This document shows positions 17,567 to 26,639 of a stretch of DNA of 38,076 nt, one piece after another. The position numbers and the translations under genes are program-made. The notes below the pieces were generated by a model. It made no database searches. It was not told the origin of the DNA and saw only the letters and a program-made list of their open reading frames with translations. Numbering within the stretch: position 1 is the stretch's first letter; each line of letters starts with the position of its first letter. The stretch is from positions 1 to 38,076 of the forward strand of contig JAJTHK010000107.1 in the NCBI GenBank assembly GCA_021298895.1, given 5' to 3'. Source of the stretch: Luteolibacter sp. GTDB lineage: Bacteria; Verrucomicrobiota; Verrucomicrobiia; Verrucomicrobiales; Akkermansiaceae.

Positions 17567-17600
17567 AAAAGCCACGATCCGAAAGGATCGTGGCTTTTTT
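17567..17600 (+). terminator. Rho-independent terminator of eno
   Basis: AAAGCCACGATCC and GGATCGTGGCTTT form a perfect stem with a GAAA tetraloop, followed by a run of T. It starts 20 bases after the enolase stop. Confidence 0.95.
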
Positions 17601-17621
17601 GTGCGCCGCAGGCTCTGGACT

Positions 17622-17643
17622 GCTGGGATCATTCCCAGCTTTT
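17622..17643 (+). terminator. Second terminator-like hairpin after eno
   Basis: GCTGGGA, loop TCAT and TCCCAGC followed by TTTTA. It may be a back-up terminator between the convergent enolase and permease genes. Nothing else is seen in 17644-17789. Confidence 0.5.
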
Positions 17644-17789
17644 ATGTTGTGCTCGAAAACTCAGGGCAACAATTCTCGACCCCCGGCTAAGATCTATAAT
17701 CCTTTCATGATAGAGAACTCCGCTGAGCATGTCCTACTAGGAATTAAACCGCCACGACAACCCATGGTTATTATTCTAATTCTCTGTCC

Positions 17790-19487
17790 TTATGTGCTCG
17801 TAGGCGCAGATGATTGGCTCAGCAGTGTGGCCTTTAACCTCGAGCGTTTTTGATAGAGTGAGTATGTCAATCGCATGATAACGATGATATAGACTCCTTG
17901 CCAAAAAGTCCAAACGCTGGGAACGGTGCGATCGATGAGAAGTGGAAGTTCTGTGATGCTCAGATGATTGGCTGCGGTGAGAAATGGTAAACCCAGAGGA
18001 GAAATGCCCCCCACCCACAAGGCAAGTGGTTGCAAGCGGTCTGAAGTGCCGAACAGGATGGCTGATAACATCAGTGGAACGACCACGATGAAAATGATGC
18101 ACATGAACAAAGTTCGCGTTCCTTTGAGTTCGAGAATCAAGTGATGAAGCAAACCACAGGTGACTATCGCTAATAAAAACCAACCCGAATTTGAAATGGG
18201 CGAGAAATGGCCGGGGAACCAACGGGATTCAACGATCATATGTGTGAAGTAAAACCATCCGGCTCCTCCGATGAGTGACATGACAAGGACATAGGGAGTT
18301 GAATTGGATTCGTCGGCGAGTAGAGGAAGTCTGTTTTTTTGTAACTTGTGGGCGCGTCGCCAACCATTGACCACGGTTTCATAACTTGGCGTAATCAGGG
18401 AGCTCATGACCCATAGCAAAATAAGTGTTAGAAAACCATAGGCGAGAATCATGGCCATAGCCTCCCAGCGATCAGGCTCCCATTGCTGTCCTCTAGTGAA
18501 TACAGAAAAACGCGCGAACTGCTGAGTGGGAAAAAGTTTACCGGAGTCGATGAGAGGAATCGAATTTCCCAATAACAAGATTTGTATCCAGAGGAAAAAC
18601 CCGCTGGCCCAGAGCTTTCCAGAGAGGTGAGCGTCAGCATCGCGCCATCGGCGGCAGAGCATAACAAAAAAGGTAATGATCAAGCAGGCCTGTGTGAACC
18701 ATGTGAAAACGGCTTCCGGGAAATCGAGATTGAAAAATCGTGCTTCAGAAAACAAGCGACGGCTAACATCTATGGCTGCTCCGAAGGTTTTGGGAACCAG
18801 ATCCGGCATGGCGTCCTGAATGGTGGGAGTGATGGTCAGGTATTTGAAGAAGACCAAACCGAATTTCGCGGCTTGTGGGATGATGGTGTAGAGCGAGAAA
18901 ATAAGACCAATGGTCATAAGGAAAGCCCAACGGCGGTTTTTCACGATGGTGCCGGTAAGTAGCCCGGTTAGATGATAGAGCAAGGTGGTGCTAGCCATCA
19001 CACCATATATGGAAAGCATGACTCCCAAGGGCACTTGGCCACGGATAAAACACCAGAGTGTGAAAGGCAAGGTGCAGAGAAACATCACGGTCTCACGGAT
19101 AGGTAGGCCGAAGAGGTAGCCTATCACTTTCGATACAGAGCTCATGGGGAGCAGTCGCTGGTAGTCAATGACTCCCTCGTCACGTTCTGCGGTCATGCCT
19201 CCGGAAGCTTGAGCGGTGCCGAGAACAAACAGGATGAACGCCTGAATAATCAGCAATGTGACAAGTGGGGCGCGCTCTATGTCCATAACATCCAGCTCAG
19301 TGCGATTATCACTGAAGGTGCGGATCATTTGAAAAAGGAATCCGCTCACGAGTATTGTAATCAAGCAAGATGCGCCGAGTCCTGTAGGCCGCAAGCGAGC
19401 TCGGCAGTAACGGAGGAAGATAGGATTTCTCCAGATTTCCCAGAAATGGCAGACAGGCGGAATCTTGGTAGGAGTGGTTTGTGACAT
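17790..19487 (-). CDS. ABC-2-like transporter permease
   Basis: Seen: 565 residues with about a dozen hydrophobic segments (for example ITILVSGFLFQMI, VTLLIIQAFILFVLGT, FLMTIGLIFSLYTIIP). The N-terminal segment with RDEGVIDYQRLLPMSS and a large membrane block resembles ABC-2-type permeases, here apparently of double length. It is 39 bases downstream of an ABC ATPase gene and is surely its partner. The transported substrate is unknown. Its 3' end converges on the enolase terminator region. Confidence 0.88.
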   Translation of the reverse strand: MSQTTPTKIPPVCHFWEIWRNPIFLRYCRARLRPTGLGASCLITILVSGFLFQMIRTFSDNRTELDVMDIERAPLVTLLIIQAFILFVLGTAQASGGMTAERDEGVIDYQRLLPMSSVSKVIGYLFGLPIRETVMFLCTLPFTLWCFIRGQVPLGVMLSIYGVMASTTLLYHLTGLLTGTIVKNRRWAFLMTIGLIFSLYTIIPQAAKFGLVFFKYLTITPTIQDAMPDLVPKTFGAAIDVSRRLFSEARFFNLDFPEAVFTWFTQACLIITFFVMLCRRWRDADAHLSGKLWASGFFLWIQILLLGNSIPLIDSGKLFPTQQFARFSVFTRGQQWEPDRWEAMAMILAYGFLTLILLWVMSSLITPSYETVVNGWRRAHKLQKNRLPLLADESNSTPYVLVMSLIGGAGWFYFTHMIVESRWFPGHFSPISNSGWFLLAIVTCGLLHHLILELKGTRTLFMCIIFIVVVPLMLSAILFGTSDRLQPLALWVGGISPLGLPFLTAANHLSITELPLLIDRTVPSVWTFWQGVYIIVIMRLTYSLYQKRSRLKATLLSQSSAPTST

Positions 19488-19526
19488 GAGAATGGTGTTT
19501 GATAAATCTGAATGGCGCTTCGGTTG

Positions 19527-20471
19527 TTAAACTTGTGCGCGTGATTTTTCGGCAACGTCGATGAGGATTTCTTCGTAGCTCGAGCGTTTTTCTTGGAAGC
19601 TGCGGATGCGCAGGCCGCGCCGCAGGAACTCCTCAAGCACGGAAGCTTGAGCGTCGTCGTCCCCGAGAAAGTCGATAGCAAGCTGCTCTTGCTCGATGAA
19701 TGCGGCGGCCACGCCAGGCAAGTTAGAAAGCCATTCCGGAACCGCTGAAAGGGCTTGCAATGGTGTGACGGTAAGGCGGCGCGAATCATCTCCGAGCTGT
19801 CGGCGAACTTCTTCCACAGTTCCAGAGGCAAGTAACCGACCGCGACTCATGACACATAGCGATGTGCACATCTCGGCCAGTTCTGTTAGAATGTGGGAGC
19901 TGATGAAAATGGTCGCGCCCTCCGCAGTGAGATTGCGAAGCGTTTGGCGAAGGTCGCGGCGAGCGAGCGGATCCAAACCGCTGGCCGGTTCATCCAGGAT
20001 GAGGACTTTTGGCCGATGCAACATCGTTTTAGCAAGAACCAGCCGTTGTGTCTGTCCGCGTGAAAGTTTGTGGCACCAGTGGTTTTTATGATCTGTTAGG
20101 GCGACTTGTTCCAGGCATTCATCGGCGCGTTTGGCACATTCTTTAGCATTTCCCAAGCCGTGAGCACGAGCGTAGAAGCGCAGGAATTCACCGCACTTCA
20201 AATCACGCGGCACAGGCGCGAGGTCTGGCATATAGCCGATTAGACGCCGTGCGTTTTCTTTGTCTTCGATCGCATCAATGCCTGCCAAGCGGACTTCGCC
20301 ATAGGTTGGTCGTGACAATGAGGCAAGGACACGGAAAGTGCTGGTCTTGCCAGCGCCATTCGGCCCGACAATTCCGAATACTTCTCCGGCCGGGACCTGA
20401 AGAGTTAGATCATGCACTGCGGTGAAATCACCGTAGTCGACACGCAGGTCACGGATATCGATGGAGGTCAT
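19527..20471 (-). CDS. ABC transporter ATP-binding protein (ABC-2 exporter type)
   Basis: Seen: 314 residues; Walker A GPNGAGKTS near residue 36, signature LSRGQTQRLVLAKTM, Walker B LILDEPASGLDP and H-loop ISSHILTELAEM. The signature LSRGQ and an added C-terminal domain of about 90 residues place it in the CcmA/DrrA-like exporter class. It precedes the permease gene by 39 bases on the same strand. A gene for a Spy-like secreted coiled-coil protein lies 94 bases upstream. Substrate unknown. Confidence 0.94.
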   Translation of the reverse strand: MTSIDIRDLRVDYGDFTAVHDLTLQVPAGEVFGIVGPNGAGKTSTFRVLASLSRPTYGEVRLAGIDAIEDKENARRLIGYMPDLAPVPRDLKCGEFLRFYARAHGLGNAKECAKRADECLEQVALTDHKNHWCHKLSRGQTQRLVLAKTMLHRPKVLILDEPASGLDPLARRDLRQTLRNLTAEGATIFISSHILTELAEMCTSLCVMSRGRLLASGTVEEVRRQLGDDSRRLTVTPLQALSAVPEWLSNLPGVAAAFIEQEQLAIDFLGDDDAQASVLEEFLRRGLRIRSFQEKRSSYEEILIDVAEKSRAQV

Positions 20472-20565
20472 TTATGATGAAAGTGTGGAGGTTTGACTAT
20501 ATGAATTCAGACTTGTTCTTTGCACGGTGTCGATTTCTTCGAATGCTAACCATGTGCCTCTTGGA

Positions 20566-21534
20566 TTACCATATGTCGTCGTCCGGATTCCAATCGTGAG
20601 GGATGGTGAGTCCTAATTGGGCGGCTTCTTGTTGGGCATTTACGAGCTGCTCTTGTTTGTGCTGCTGGTAAGCGGCGCGTTGTTCGGGGTGCAACACGGA
20701 AAGCATGGCGTCTTCTCTTGAGGTGTTTGCGGGTAAAGTTTTTGTGCCTTCCGAAAGACCTTCGAACTGCATCTGAGGATCATAGTGCCGCGATGTCTGC
20801 GCCATATTGAGAAACATCTGGTGGCGTTGTTGCTCGTCAAGTTTGACGATGTTATCGATGCGTTCTACTTGTAGGTCGGCGTCTTGTTGTGCTCGCTCGG
20901 ATTTTTCGGTGATGCGTTCGGTTTTGAAGGCTTGGAGCTCTTCGCCTTTCAGCTGTTGAGCCATGAACGCATCCAGGCCTGTATCTAACTCGAAGTTGCG
21001 CTCAGCCTCCATGAAATCGCGTACGCTTGTATGATCGCTTTCGATCAGATTGCTTATGGTTTTATTATGCTCATTTTGATTCGCAGCGAGATGTTCGATG
21101 AGTTGTTTTTGCTGGTCATCGTTGAGGCCGTATTTACGTGCATATTCTCCGGCCATGCTTTCTGCGCGGCGTTTGGCCTCGAGTTCACTCATTCTTTGGG
21201 TAAGCGGCGAAAGATCGCGCATGAGCGGTTTGAAAGCATTGAAGATATCATCAGGTGTGACGGGCTGTCCGGTCTTCATTGCGAAAGCAATGCTGCGCAC
21301 TCCATCATGAGTTGTTGGACCAAAGCGTTTTCGTGGAATTAGGTCCGAGATCTCATTGAGCTCGGTTCGCGTTTTCTTGAGCTCATGCTGGAGCTGGGCA
21401 ATTTTTTCTTCAGGAGACCCTTCCTCAGGAGGTAGAGTTTTCTGAAACATGATGGCGCCAATAGCACCAAGAGTCACGCCAAGGGCGAGGGGGAGCATTG
21501 AAGTGAGTTTCGATTGCATGGGGGGGTTATACAT
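20566..21534 (-). CDS. Membrane-anchored coiled-coil protein with Spy/LTxxQ-like motifs
   Basis: Not recognised with certainty. Seen: 322 residues; one N-terminal membrane helix (MLPLALGVTLGAIGAIMF), a coiled-coil segment KIAQLQHELKKTRTELNEI, then a mostly helical, charged body. It holds repeated motifs LNDDQQ, LDEQQRHQM and LHPEQRAAY, similar to the LTxxQ motif of the Spy/CpxP periplasmic chaperones. The second ATG (21519) would start MQSKLTS and is also possible. It lies between gmk and the ABC genes on the same strand (gaps 73 and 94 bases), so all may be one operon. A periplasmic chaperone or sensor role is inference. Confidence 0.75.
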   Translation of the reverse strand: MYNPPMQSKLTSMLPLALGVTLGAIGAIMFQKTLPPEEGSPEEKIAQLQHELKKTRTELNEISDLIPRKRFGPTTHDGVRSIAFAMKTGQPVTPDDIFNAFKPLMRDLSPLTQRMSELEAKRRAESMAGEYARKYGLNDDQQKQLIEHLAANQNEHNKTISNLIESDHTSVRDFMEAERNFELDTGLDAFMAQQLKGEELQAFKTERITEKSERAQQDADLQVERIDNIVKLDEQQRHQMFLNMAQTSRHYDPQMQFEGLSEGTKTLPANTSREDAMLSVLHPEQRAAYQQHKQEQLVNAQQEAAQLGLTIPHDWNPDDDIW

Positions 21535-21607
21535 GGATTCACCCGAGAGTGGGTGAATTATTGATGAATTATTCGTGAAAAAGGGAAAGCGAGACGACTC
21601 TCGTACG

Positions 21608-22219
21608 TCACTGCAATTTACGGCTTGTGATCCTGCTCACCCTCAGTCTTTCAGCTACGATGAGTGATTTGAAGCGTGTGTAATCTTCTTCCTGAGTTCC
21701 GGAAATGAGGCGGTAGGTGTATTCTGACCAGTGACGGGTTTCTTCGATGGCGTTTTTCATGCGCAGTTCGATGACTTCTGCGGAGTCGGTGCCTCTGCCG
21801 GAGAGGCGTTTGAGAAGTTCTTCTTCGTTCGCAGGCATCACGAATAGATCGACTAGGGTAGCGCGTATCGAGGTGTCTTCGGATTTACGGACGAGCTCAG
21901 CACCTTGGACATCGAGATCCATGACAACATCGCGACCCACAGCGAGGTATTGAACGACCTCTGAGCGGAGGGTGCCGTAGAGGTTTCCGTGGACCTCGGC
22001 ACTTTCTAAGAACTCACCATTTTGGCGTTTGGAGAGGAATTGTTCGCGACTGAGGAAATGGTAGTCCTTGCCGTCGATTTCGCCCGGACGTGGCGAGCGG
22101 GTGGTGCAGGAGATCGAGTAATGAGCTTCGTTCTCGCCAGCCAAACGCCTGCACAAGGTCGTTTTGCCAGAACCCGATGGCCCGGAGACCACTAATAATA
22201 TTCCCGTCCGTTGCGACAT
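21608..22219 (-). CDS. gmk: Guanylate kinase
   Basis: Phosphorylates GMP to GDP with ATP. Seen: from ATG 22219, 203 residues, MSQRTGILLVVSGPSGSGKTTL with the P-loop, then the GMP-binding region SISCTTRSPRPGEIDGKDYHF, and FVMPANEEELLKRLSGRGTD for the lid. Length and motifs are those of Gmk. The GTG at 22234 used in the track adds five residues and is less likely. Divergent from opgG; the intergenic 106 bases carry both start regions. Confidence 0.96.
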   Translation of the reverse strand: MSQRTGILLVVSGPSGSGKTTLCRRLAGENEAHYSISCTTRSPRPGEIDGKDYHFLSREQFLSKRQNGEFLESAEVHGNLYGTLRSEVVQYLAVGRDVVMDLDVQGAELVRKSEDTSIRATLVDLFVMPANEEELLKRLSGRGTDSAEVIELRMKNAIEETRHWSEYTYRLISGTQEEDYTRFKSLIVAERLRVSRITSRKLQ

Positions 22220-22288
22220 GGCACTAAACTGCACGGAAAATCCAAAATCTGAAATCTAAAATTCAGGGAATCGCTTTATATGCCGTTC

Positions 22289-22319
22289 TTGACTTTTTCA
22301 TGGGAAATCCGCTTACAAT
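22289..22319 (+). promoter_or_regulatory. Probable promoter of the opgG operon, leaderless arrangement
   Basis: TTGACT (22289-22294) and TACAAT (22314-22319) are separated by 19 bases. The GTG start codon of opgG lies 6 bases after the -10 box, about where transcription would begin, so the mRNA may start at the start codon itself. An in-frame stop (TGA, 22290) rules out a longer frame using an upstream start. Confidence 0.55.
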
Positions 22320-22325
22320 GCTAGC

Positions 22326-23876
22326 GTGTCCAAGTGTTGCAATTTGTTCGTGTTGTTGGTGCTAGGTTCGGGTTTCGCTTATGCTCAGAATTGGGAGCGA
22401 GAGGGAGTCGAATTTGGAATGGTCGAAAGCCGTGCCAAGGCTTTGGCGAAAGAAAAATATCACACTCCGAATAAAGAAGCGTTGCCAGGTTGGATGAAGT
22501 CTCTGACCTACGATCAATACCGCGATATCCGCTTCGATCCTAACCGTGCGATTTGGAGCGATACGAAGTCGCCCTTCCGCGCGATGTTTTTTCATCCGGG
22601 ATATTTATTTCTCGAGCCTGTGGCTATTCATGAGTTTACCGATACACATCGTCAGCGCGTGCGTCTTTCCGAAGCATTTTTTAATTACGGACCATTGGTG
22701 AAAAATCATGGTGTATTACCGCCCGAGGCTGGATTTGCAGGTTTCCGTTTGCATTCGCCATTAAATAATCCCGGTGTGTTCGATGAGTTGGTGGTGTTTC
22801 AAGGAGCGAGTTACTGGCGAGCACTTGGAAAAGGTCAGCGCTACGGAATTTCTGCTAGAGGTATTGCGGTTGATACTGGGGCGGAAGGTGTAGCCGAGGA
22901 GTTTCCTTCGTTTCGTGAATTCTGGTTGAGAAAACCTCAAGATGGAGATGAGCGAGTTGTGTTCTTTGCGTTGCTGGACGGTCCTTCTTATACGGGAGCT
23001 TATGAGTTTGCTGTCAAACCCGGCGAAGACACCATCATGAGCGTGAAAGCTGTGCTGTTCACTCGCAAAGAGGTCAAACGCCTCGGGATAGCACCGATGT
23101 CCAGTATGTTCTGGTTCGGGGAAAATTCACGACGTCGGTTCGATGACTTCCGTCCCGAGGTGCACGATTCCGATGGTCTTGCGATCCGGATGGGCAACGG
23201 CCAGAGAATCTGGAGACCGATTTCAAATGACACGGGGAACTTGGAGTTCAGTTTCTTCGATATGGAAAAATGTGATGGCTTTGGCCTGCTTCAGCGTGAT
23301 CGTCGGTTTAGTGCTTATGTGGATGGTGAAGCTGCGTATGATCTCCGTCCTTCGCTTTGGATTGAGCCAACTTCTGATTGGGGTTCCGGTAGCGTGATGC
23401 TGATGGAAATTCCGACTGGCAATGAGCTTGCTGACAACACCGTTGCGATGTGGGTTCCTAAAAATACTCCCAAGCCAGGAGATCGGTTAGAATTCAATTA
23501 TCGTCAGCATTGGACCATGGAAACGCATCCATCTGATGCGGGTGGTCACGTGGTGGCAACTCGCACGGGCGTGCATGAATGGCAGCCAGAGCAACGGACG
23601 ATGATCGTGGAATTTGAGGGTGAAAATCTCGTCGGTGAAGACGGTAAGATGCCAGATGCAGTCGTCGAAGCGGTTGGCGAAGCAGGAACGAAAGTTAAAA
23701 TTCAAGGCGTCGCCGTGCAGACTATTTCGAAAGGTCGTCTCAGGCTAGCATTCCAAGTTCTCCCTGCGACGGAAGGCGCAAAACTCTCCGACGTTGGTTC
23801 GCTTGAGCTAAAAGCATCATTGAAAAAGGGAGAAGATTTTCTGACTGAAACATGGGTTTACCGAATCAAACTTTAG
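22326..23876 (+). CDS. opgG: Periplasmic glucan biosynthesis protein OpgG (MdoG)
   Basis: Periplasmic protein needed to make branched osmoregulated periplasmic glucans from the chain made by OpgH. Seen: 516 residues, the E. coli length; a signal peptide ending SGFAYAQ. Then come the conserved blocks of the family: LTYDQYRDIRFDPNRAIW, FRAMFFHPGYL, FAGFRLHSPLN, FQGASYWRALGKGQRYG, EEFPSFREFWL, SSMFWFGEN and RPEVHDSDGL. The C-terminal Ig-like part is present. It starts with GTG and no SD, probably on a leaderless transcript. The next gene starts 25 bases inside its end, giving a six-gene unit with opgH, exbB, exbD and a TPR gene. Confidence 0.95.
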   Translation: MSKCCNLFVLLVLGSGFAYAQNWEREGVEFGMVESRAKALAKEKYHTPNKEALPGWMKSLTYDQYRDIRFDPNRAIWSDTKSPFRAMFFHPGYLFLEPVAIHEFTDTHRQRVRLSEAFFNYGPLVKNHGVLPPEAGFAGFRLHSPLNNPGVFDELVVFQGASYWRALGKGQRYGISARGIAVDTGAEGVAEEFPSFREFWLRKPQDGDERVVFFALLDGPSYTGAYEFAVKPGEDTIMSVKAVLFTRKEVKRLGIAPMSSMFWFGENSRRRFDDFRPEVHDSDGLAIRMGNGQRIWRPISNDTGNLEFSFFDMEKCDGFGLLQRDRRFSAYVDGEAAYDLRPSLWIEPTSDWGSGSVMLMEIPTGNELADNTVAMWVPKNTPKPGDRLEFNYRQHWTMETHPSDAGGHVVATRTGVHEWQPEQRTMIVEFEGENLVGEDGKMPDAVVEAVGEAGTKVKIQGVAVQTISKGRLRLAFQVLPATEGAKLSDVGSLELKASLKKGEDFLTETWVYRIKL

Positions 23877-24442
23877 ACTCACTCAGACCGCTCACGGAAT
23901 CTGAGCTGGATGAATGGGAGGACGCATACGCAGCAGTGGAGGCTTATTTGGCCGCGTTGCATATTCGCAACCGATTGTTGGTTGCGGAATTGGTGCGTGG
24001 AATTCTCTGGCGTGCCTCAGAGCGCAGAGCAAATGAACCGGAAAGCACCGCGCGGAAACTGGCGATGGAAGAAATGCTTTCCGAGATCGGTGTATGGACC
24101 GAGCGCGTGCTCGACGAGCCCTTGGTCGATCGGCGACTTGCGGCCCGAGGTCGCCTCGCACTATTGCTTGCCGGTATGCCTGACCGCTGGCAGGGGGTTT
24201 TTCTAACACCTGAGCCATGGCCTGATGAATTCGTGGCGGCGATGCGCAGTTCCTATCTTGCAGCCGGCCCTCAGTTCGCAGAGCTAACCATGGTTCCTAA
24301 ACCGCTTGAACTCAATGTCATCGGAAACGGCGCTGCACAATGGTGGGAAACGATGGATAGGCGGCCCATCGTGAGACGCATGTTCGCTTTTAGTTTAGTG
24401 ATCGCATTGATTGCTGCTATTTGGTTTATTTTCTTTGACTGA
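23852..24442 (+). CDS. Small protein between opgG and opgH, C-terminal membrane anchor
   Basis: Not recognised as a named family. Seen: 196 residues, mostly helical and charged in the first 165, with several Arg/Glu pairs, then MDRRPIVRRMFAFSLVIALIAAIWFIFF, a single membrane helix at the C-terminus with positive residues before it (cytoplasmic N-terminus predicted). It starts 25 bases inside opgG and its stop overlaps the opgH start (TGATG). The PEPWPDEF...AQWWETMDRRP segment recalls the cytoplasmic region in front of the first helix of E. coli OpgH, which this organism's OpgH lacks. Inference: it may supply that part as a separate subunit. Similarity is suggestive, not shown. Confidence 0.75.
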   Translation: MGLPNQTLDSLRPLTESELDEWEDAYAAVEAYLAALHIRNRLLVAELVRGILWRASERRANEPESTARKLAMEEMLSEIGVWTERVLDEPLVDRRLAARGRLALLLAGMPDRWQGVFLTPEPWPDEFVAAMRSSYLAAGPQFAELTMVPKPLELNVIGNGAAQWWETMDRRPIVRRMFAFSLVIALIAAIWFIFFD

Positions 24443-26574
24443 TGGATACTCAAGATACAACCAATAGCTCGGATTCGATGGCGTTTTATAAAGGCGCGTC
24501 TGCGAAGGGACGGCGGTTGGTGTTTTTCGGTAGTATCATTTTGCTGAACATCGTTGCAGTCTTCTGGTTGACCGATTTGTTTTGGTGCTTAGGTAGTCAC
24601 CGCGCTCACATTCCCTTGATTGTCATTTTTGCCATTCTCAATGGATTGCTTGTGCTTGGATCGTTCCATGCCTTGTTCGGTGCCCTGGATATTTTCCGAG
24701 GCAGACACAGAGCAGTGCGCATTACCCAACTCGCTGAAGGTCCAGTTGATGTGTTAGGAAAAAGGCATGCGGTTGTGATGCCAGTTTACAATGAGGACAG
24801 TATTAAGTTTTGCGCTCGGATTGAGGCGATTTACAAATCGATCGAGACGACCGGGCATTTGGATTCGTTTGATTTCTTCATTCTTAGCGATACTCGGGAT
24901 CATGACCTATGGGTGTTAGAAGAAGTCGCTTGGACGAATCTTTGCCGCAGGCTCAGAGGATTTGGAAAGATCTATTACCGTCGCCGTAAAATAAATGAGA
25001 ACCGCAAGGCGGGTAACATAGGAGATTTCGTGCGGACATGGGGTGGGGGATACGAAGGAATGTTGGTGTTGGATGCGGACAGCCTGATGGATGGTGGTGA
25101 TATCGTGAAAATGGCAAGAGTGATGGAGGCGTATCCAAAGCTTGGTATTCTGCAAACCCCACCGAAACTGATTCGCGGAGTTTCGATTTTCACGCGTTTA
25201 CAACAGTTTGCCATGAGGCTTTACGGGCCGTTGTTCATTCGTGGATTGAATTTCTGGCAACTCGCTGGTGGCAGTTATTGGGGGCATAATGCGATGATAC
25301 GGGTGAAGCCGTTTTCCGAATTCTGTGAACTGCCTGCGCTTCCCGGTAGAGAGCCGTTCGGCGGGCGAATACTCAGTCATGACTTTGTTGAGGCTGCGTT
25401 AATGGTTTCGGAAGGTTGGGAAGTATGGCTGGCTTGGGACATCGAGGGCACCTATGAAGAAGCGCCGCCAACTTTGGTGGATCACTTGAAGCGCGATCGT
25501 CGTTGGTGCCAAGGAAATCTCCAGCACATGTGGTTGATCTTTGCGCGTAAACTTCCTCTTACGGTTCGCATCCATTTGTTCATGGGAATCATGGCTTACC
25601 TTGGAAGTCCGATTTGGTTTCTTTTCCTCCTCATGGGTTCTTGGCTGGCTTGGGATTTCAAAATGAGCGAACTCACCCCGTTGCCGTTTGATGGCTACAT
25701 ACATCGCTGGCTCGGGATCGATGCACAGATGCAGGCACTAATTCTAACAGCGGCGGTTTTCACTCTGCTTTTTGCTCCCAAAATTCTCGCGCTGTTAGGT
25801 GCTTTGTTTTCAACAGAAACACGCCGTTCTTTTGGTGGGATGTTTTCGCTTCTTATTGGAGTGTTTATTGAAACCATACTATCCGTTTTGTTGGCGCCAT
25901 GCATCATGATGGCACATACTCTTATGGTAGCTGGGATTGTATCCGGACATGCCGTCGGTTGGGGAAATCAAAATCGTGAAACTGATGGAACCGCTTGGTC
26001 AGATGCGCTTCGCTTTCACGCGGTGCCAACGATCATCGGAATCGCCTGGGCATTCTTTGCATGGCATATAGGTAGGGATTTTATGATGTGGATGGCTCCG
26101 ATTCTATTAGGCTTGATCCTATCCATACCTGTGTCAGTTTGGACCAGTCGTTCCCGTTATGGTCGGGCTCTAGGAAAGCTGAGTATTCTTTCAACCCCAG
26201 AAGAAATTCAACTTCCCCCTATCGTCAAGCTTGCGGACGACGCCGAGCATCATGATCAAGGCGTGCTAAACGCTTCATTCGCGGACAGGAATGGAGTGAT
26301 TGCGGCAGTGGTTGACCCTTATGTGAATGGTGTGCACGTTTCCCTTCTGGAGCATGCCGAAATGAACCCCATCGAAGAGGCGCTCGCACGGCGATGCCTG
26401 AAAGAGGGGCCGGATGCCTTGGAGAAAGCCGAGCTTGCTCAGTTGCTCTATCTCGCCCCGGCCATGCTGATGATGCATCGCACGGTTTGGCTGGGTTTGC
26501 CCGATGAGGTTGGCATGATCTGGATGCGGGCAGTCGAAAGCTACCGCCGCCGCAACGATTTGGTGCCCAGCTGA
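24442..26574 (+). CDS. opgH: Glucans biosynthesis glucosyltransferase OpgH (MdoH), short N-terminus
   Basis: Membrane glucosyltransferase (GT2) that makes and probably exports the linear beta-1,2-glucan backbone from UDP-glucose. Seen: 710 residues, with membrane helices flanking a cytoplasmic catalytic domain. Visible catalytic motifs: MPVYNED, LDADSLMDGGD, GHNAMIRVKPF, LSHDFVEAALM and the RDRRWCQGN (QxxRW-like) motif. It begins only about 25 residues before the first helix and lacks the roughly 130-residue cytoplasmic N-terminus of E. coli OpgH (847 residues). The start overlaps the previous stop by one base. The exbB gene follows after 65 bases. Confidence 0.95.
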   Translation: MDTQDTTNSSDSMAFYKGASAKGRRLVFFGSIILLNIVAVFWLTDLFWCLGSHRAHIPLIVIFAILNGLLVLGSFHALFGALDIFRGRHRAVRITQLAEGPVDVLGKRHAVVMPVYNEDSIKFCARIEAIYKSIETTGHLDSFDFFILSDTRDHDLWVLEEVAWTNLCRRLRGFGKIYYRRRKINENRKAGNIGDFVRTWGGGYEGMLVLDADSLMDGGDIVKMARVMEAYPKLGILQTPPKLIRGVSIFTRLQQFAMRLYGPLFIRGLNFWQLAGGSYWGHNAMIRVKPFSEFCELPALPGREPFGGRILSHDFVEAALMVSEGWEVWLAWDIEGTYEEAPPTLVDHLKRDRRWCQGNLQHMWLIFARKLPLTVRIHLFMGIMAYLGSPIWFLFLLMGSWLAWDFKMSELTPLPFDGYIHRWLGIDAQMQALILTAAVFTLLFAPKILALLGALFSTETRRSFGGMFSLLIGVFIETILSVLLAPCIMMAHTLMVAGIVSGHAVGWGNQNRETDGTAWSDALRFHAVPTIIGIAWAFFAWHIGRDFMMWMAPILLGLILSIPVSVWTSRSRYGRALGKLSILSTPEEIQLPPIVKLADDAEHHDQGVLNASFADRNGVIAAVVDPYVNGVHVSLLEHAEMNPIEEALARRCLKEGPDALEKAELAQLLYLAPAMLMMHRTVWLGLPDEVGMIWMRAVESYRRRNDLVPS

Positions 26575-26639
26575 GCCGATTTCACCCAGTATTCCGAGGC
26601 TTGCCAAGGGTAGTTGCTAAGTTACACTATAGCAACTTC

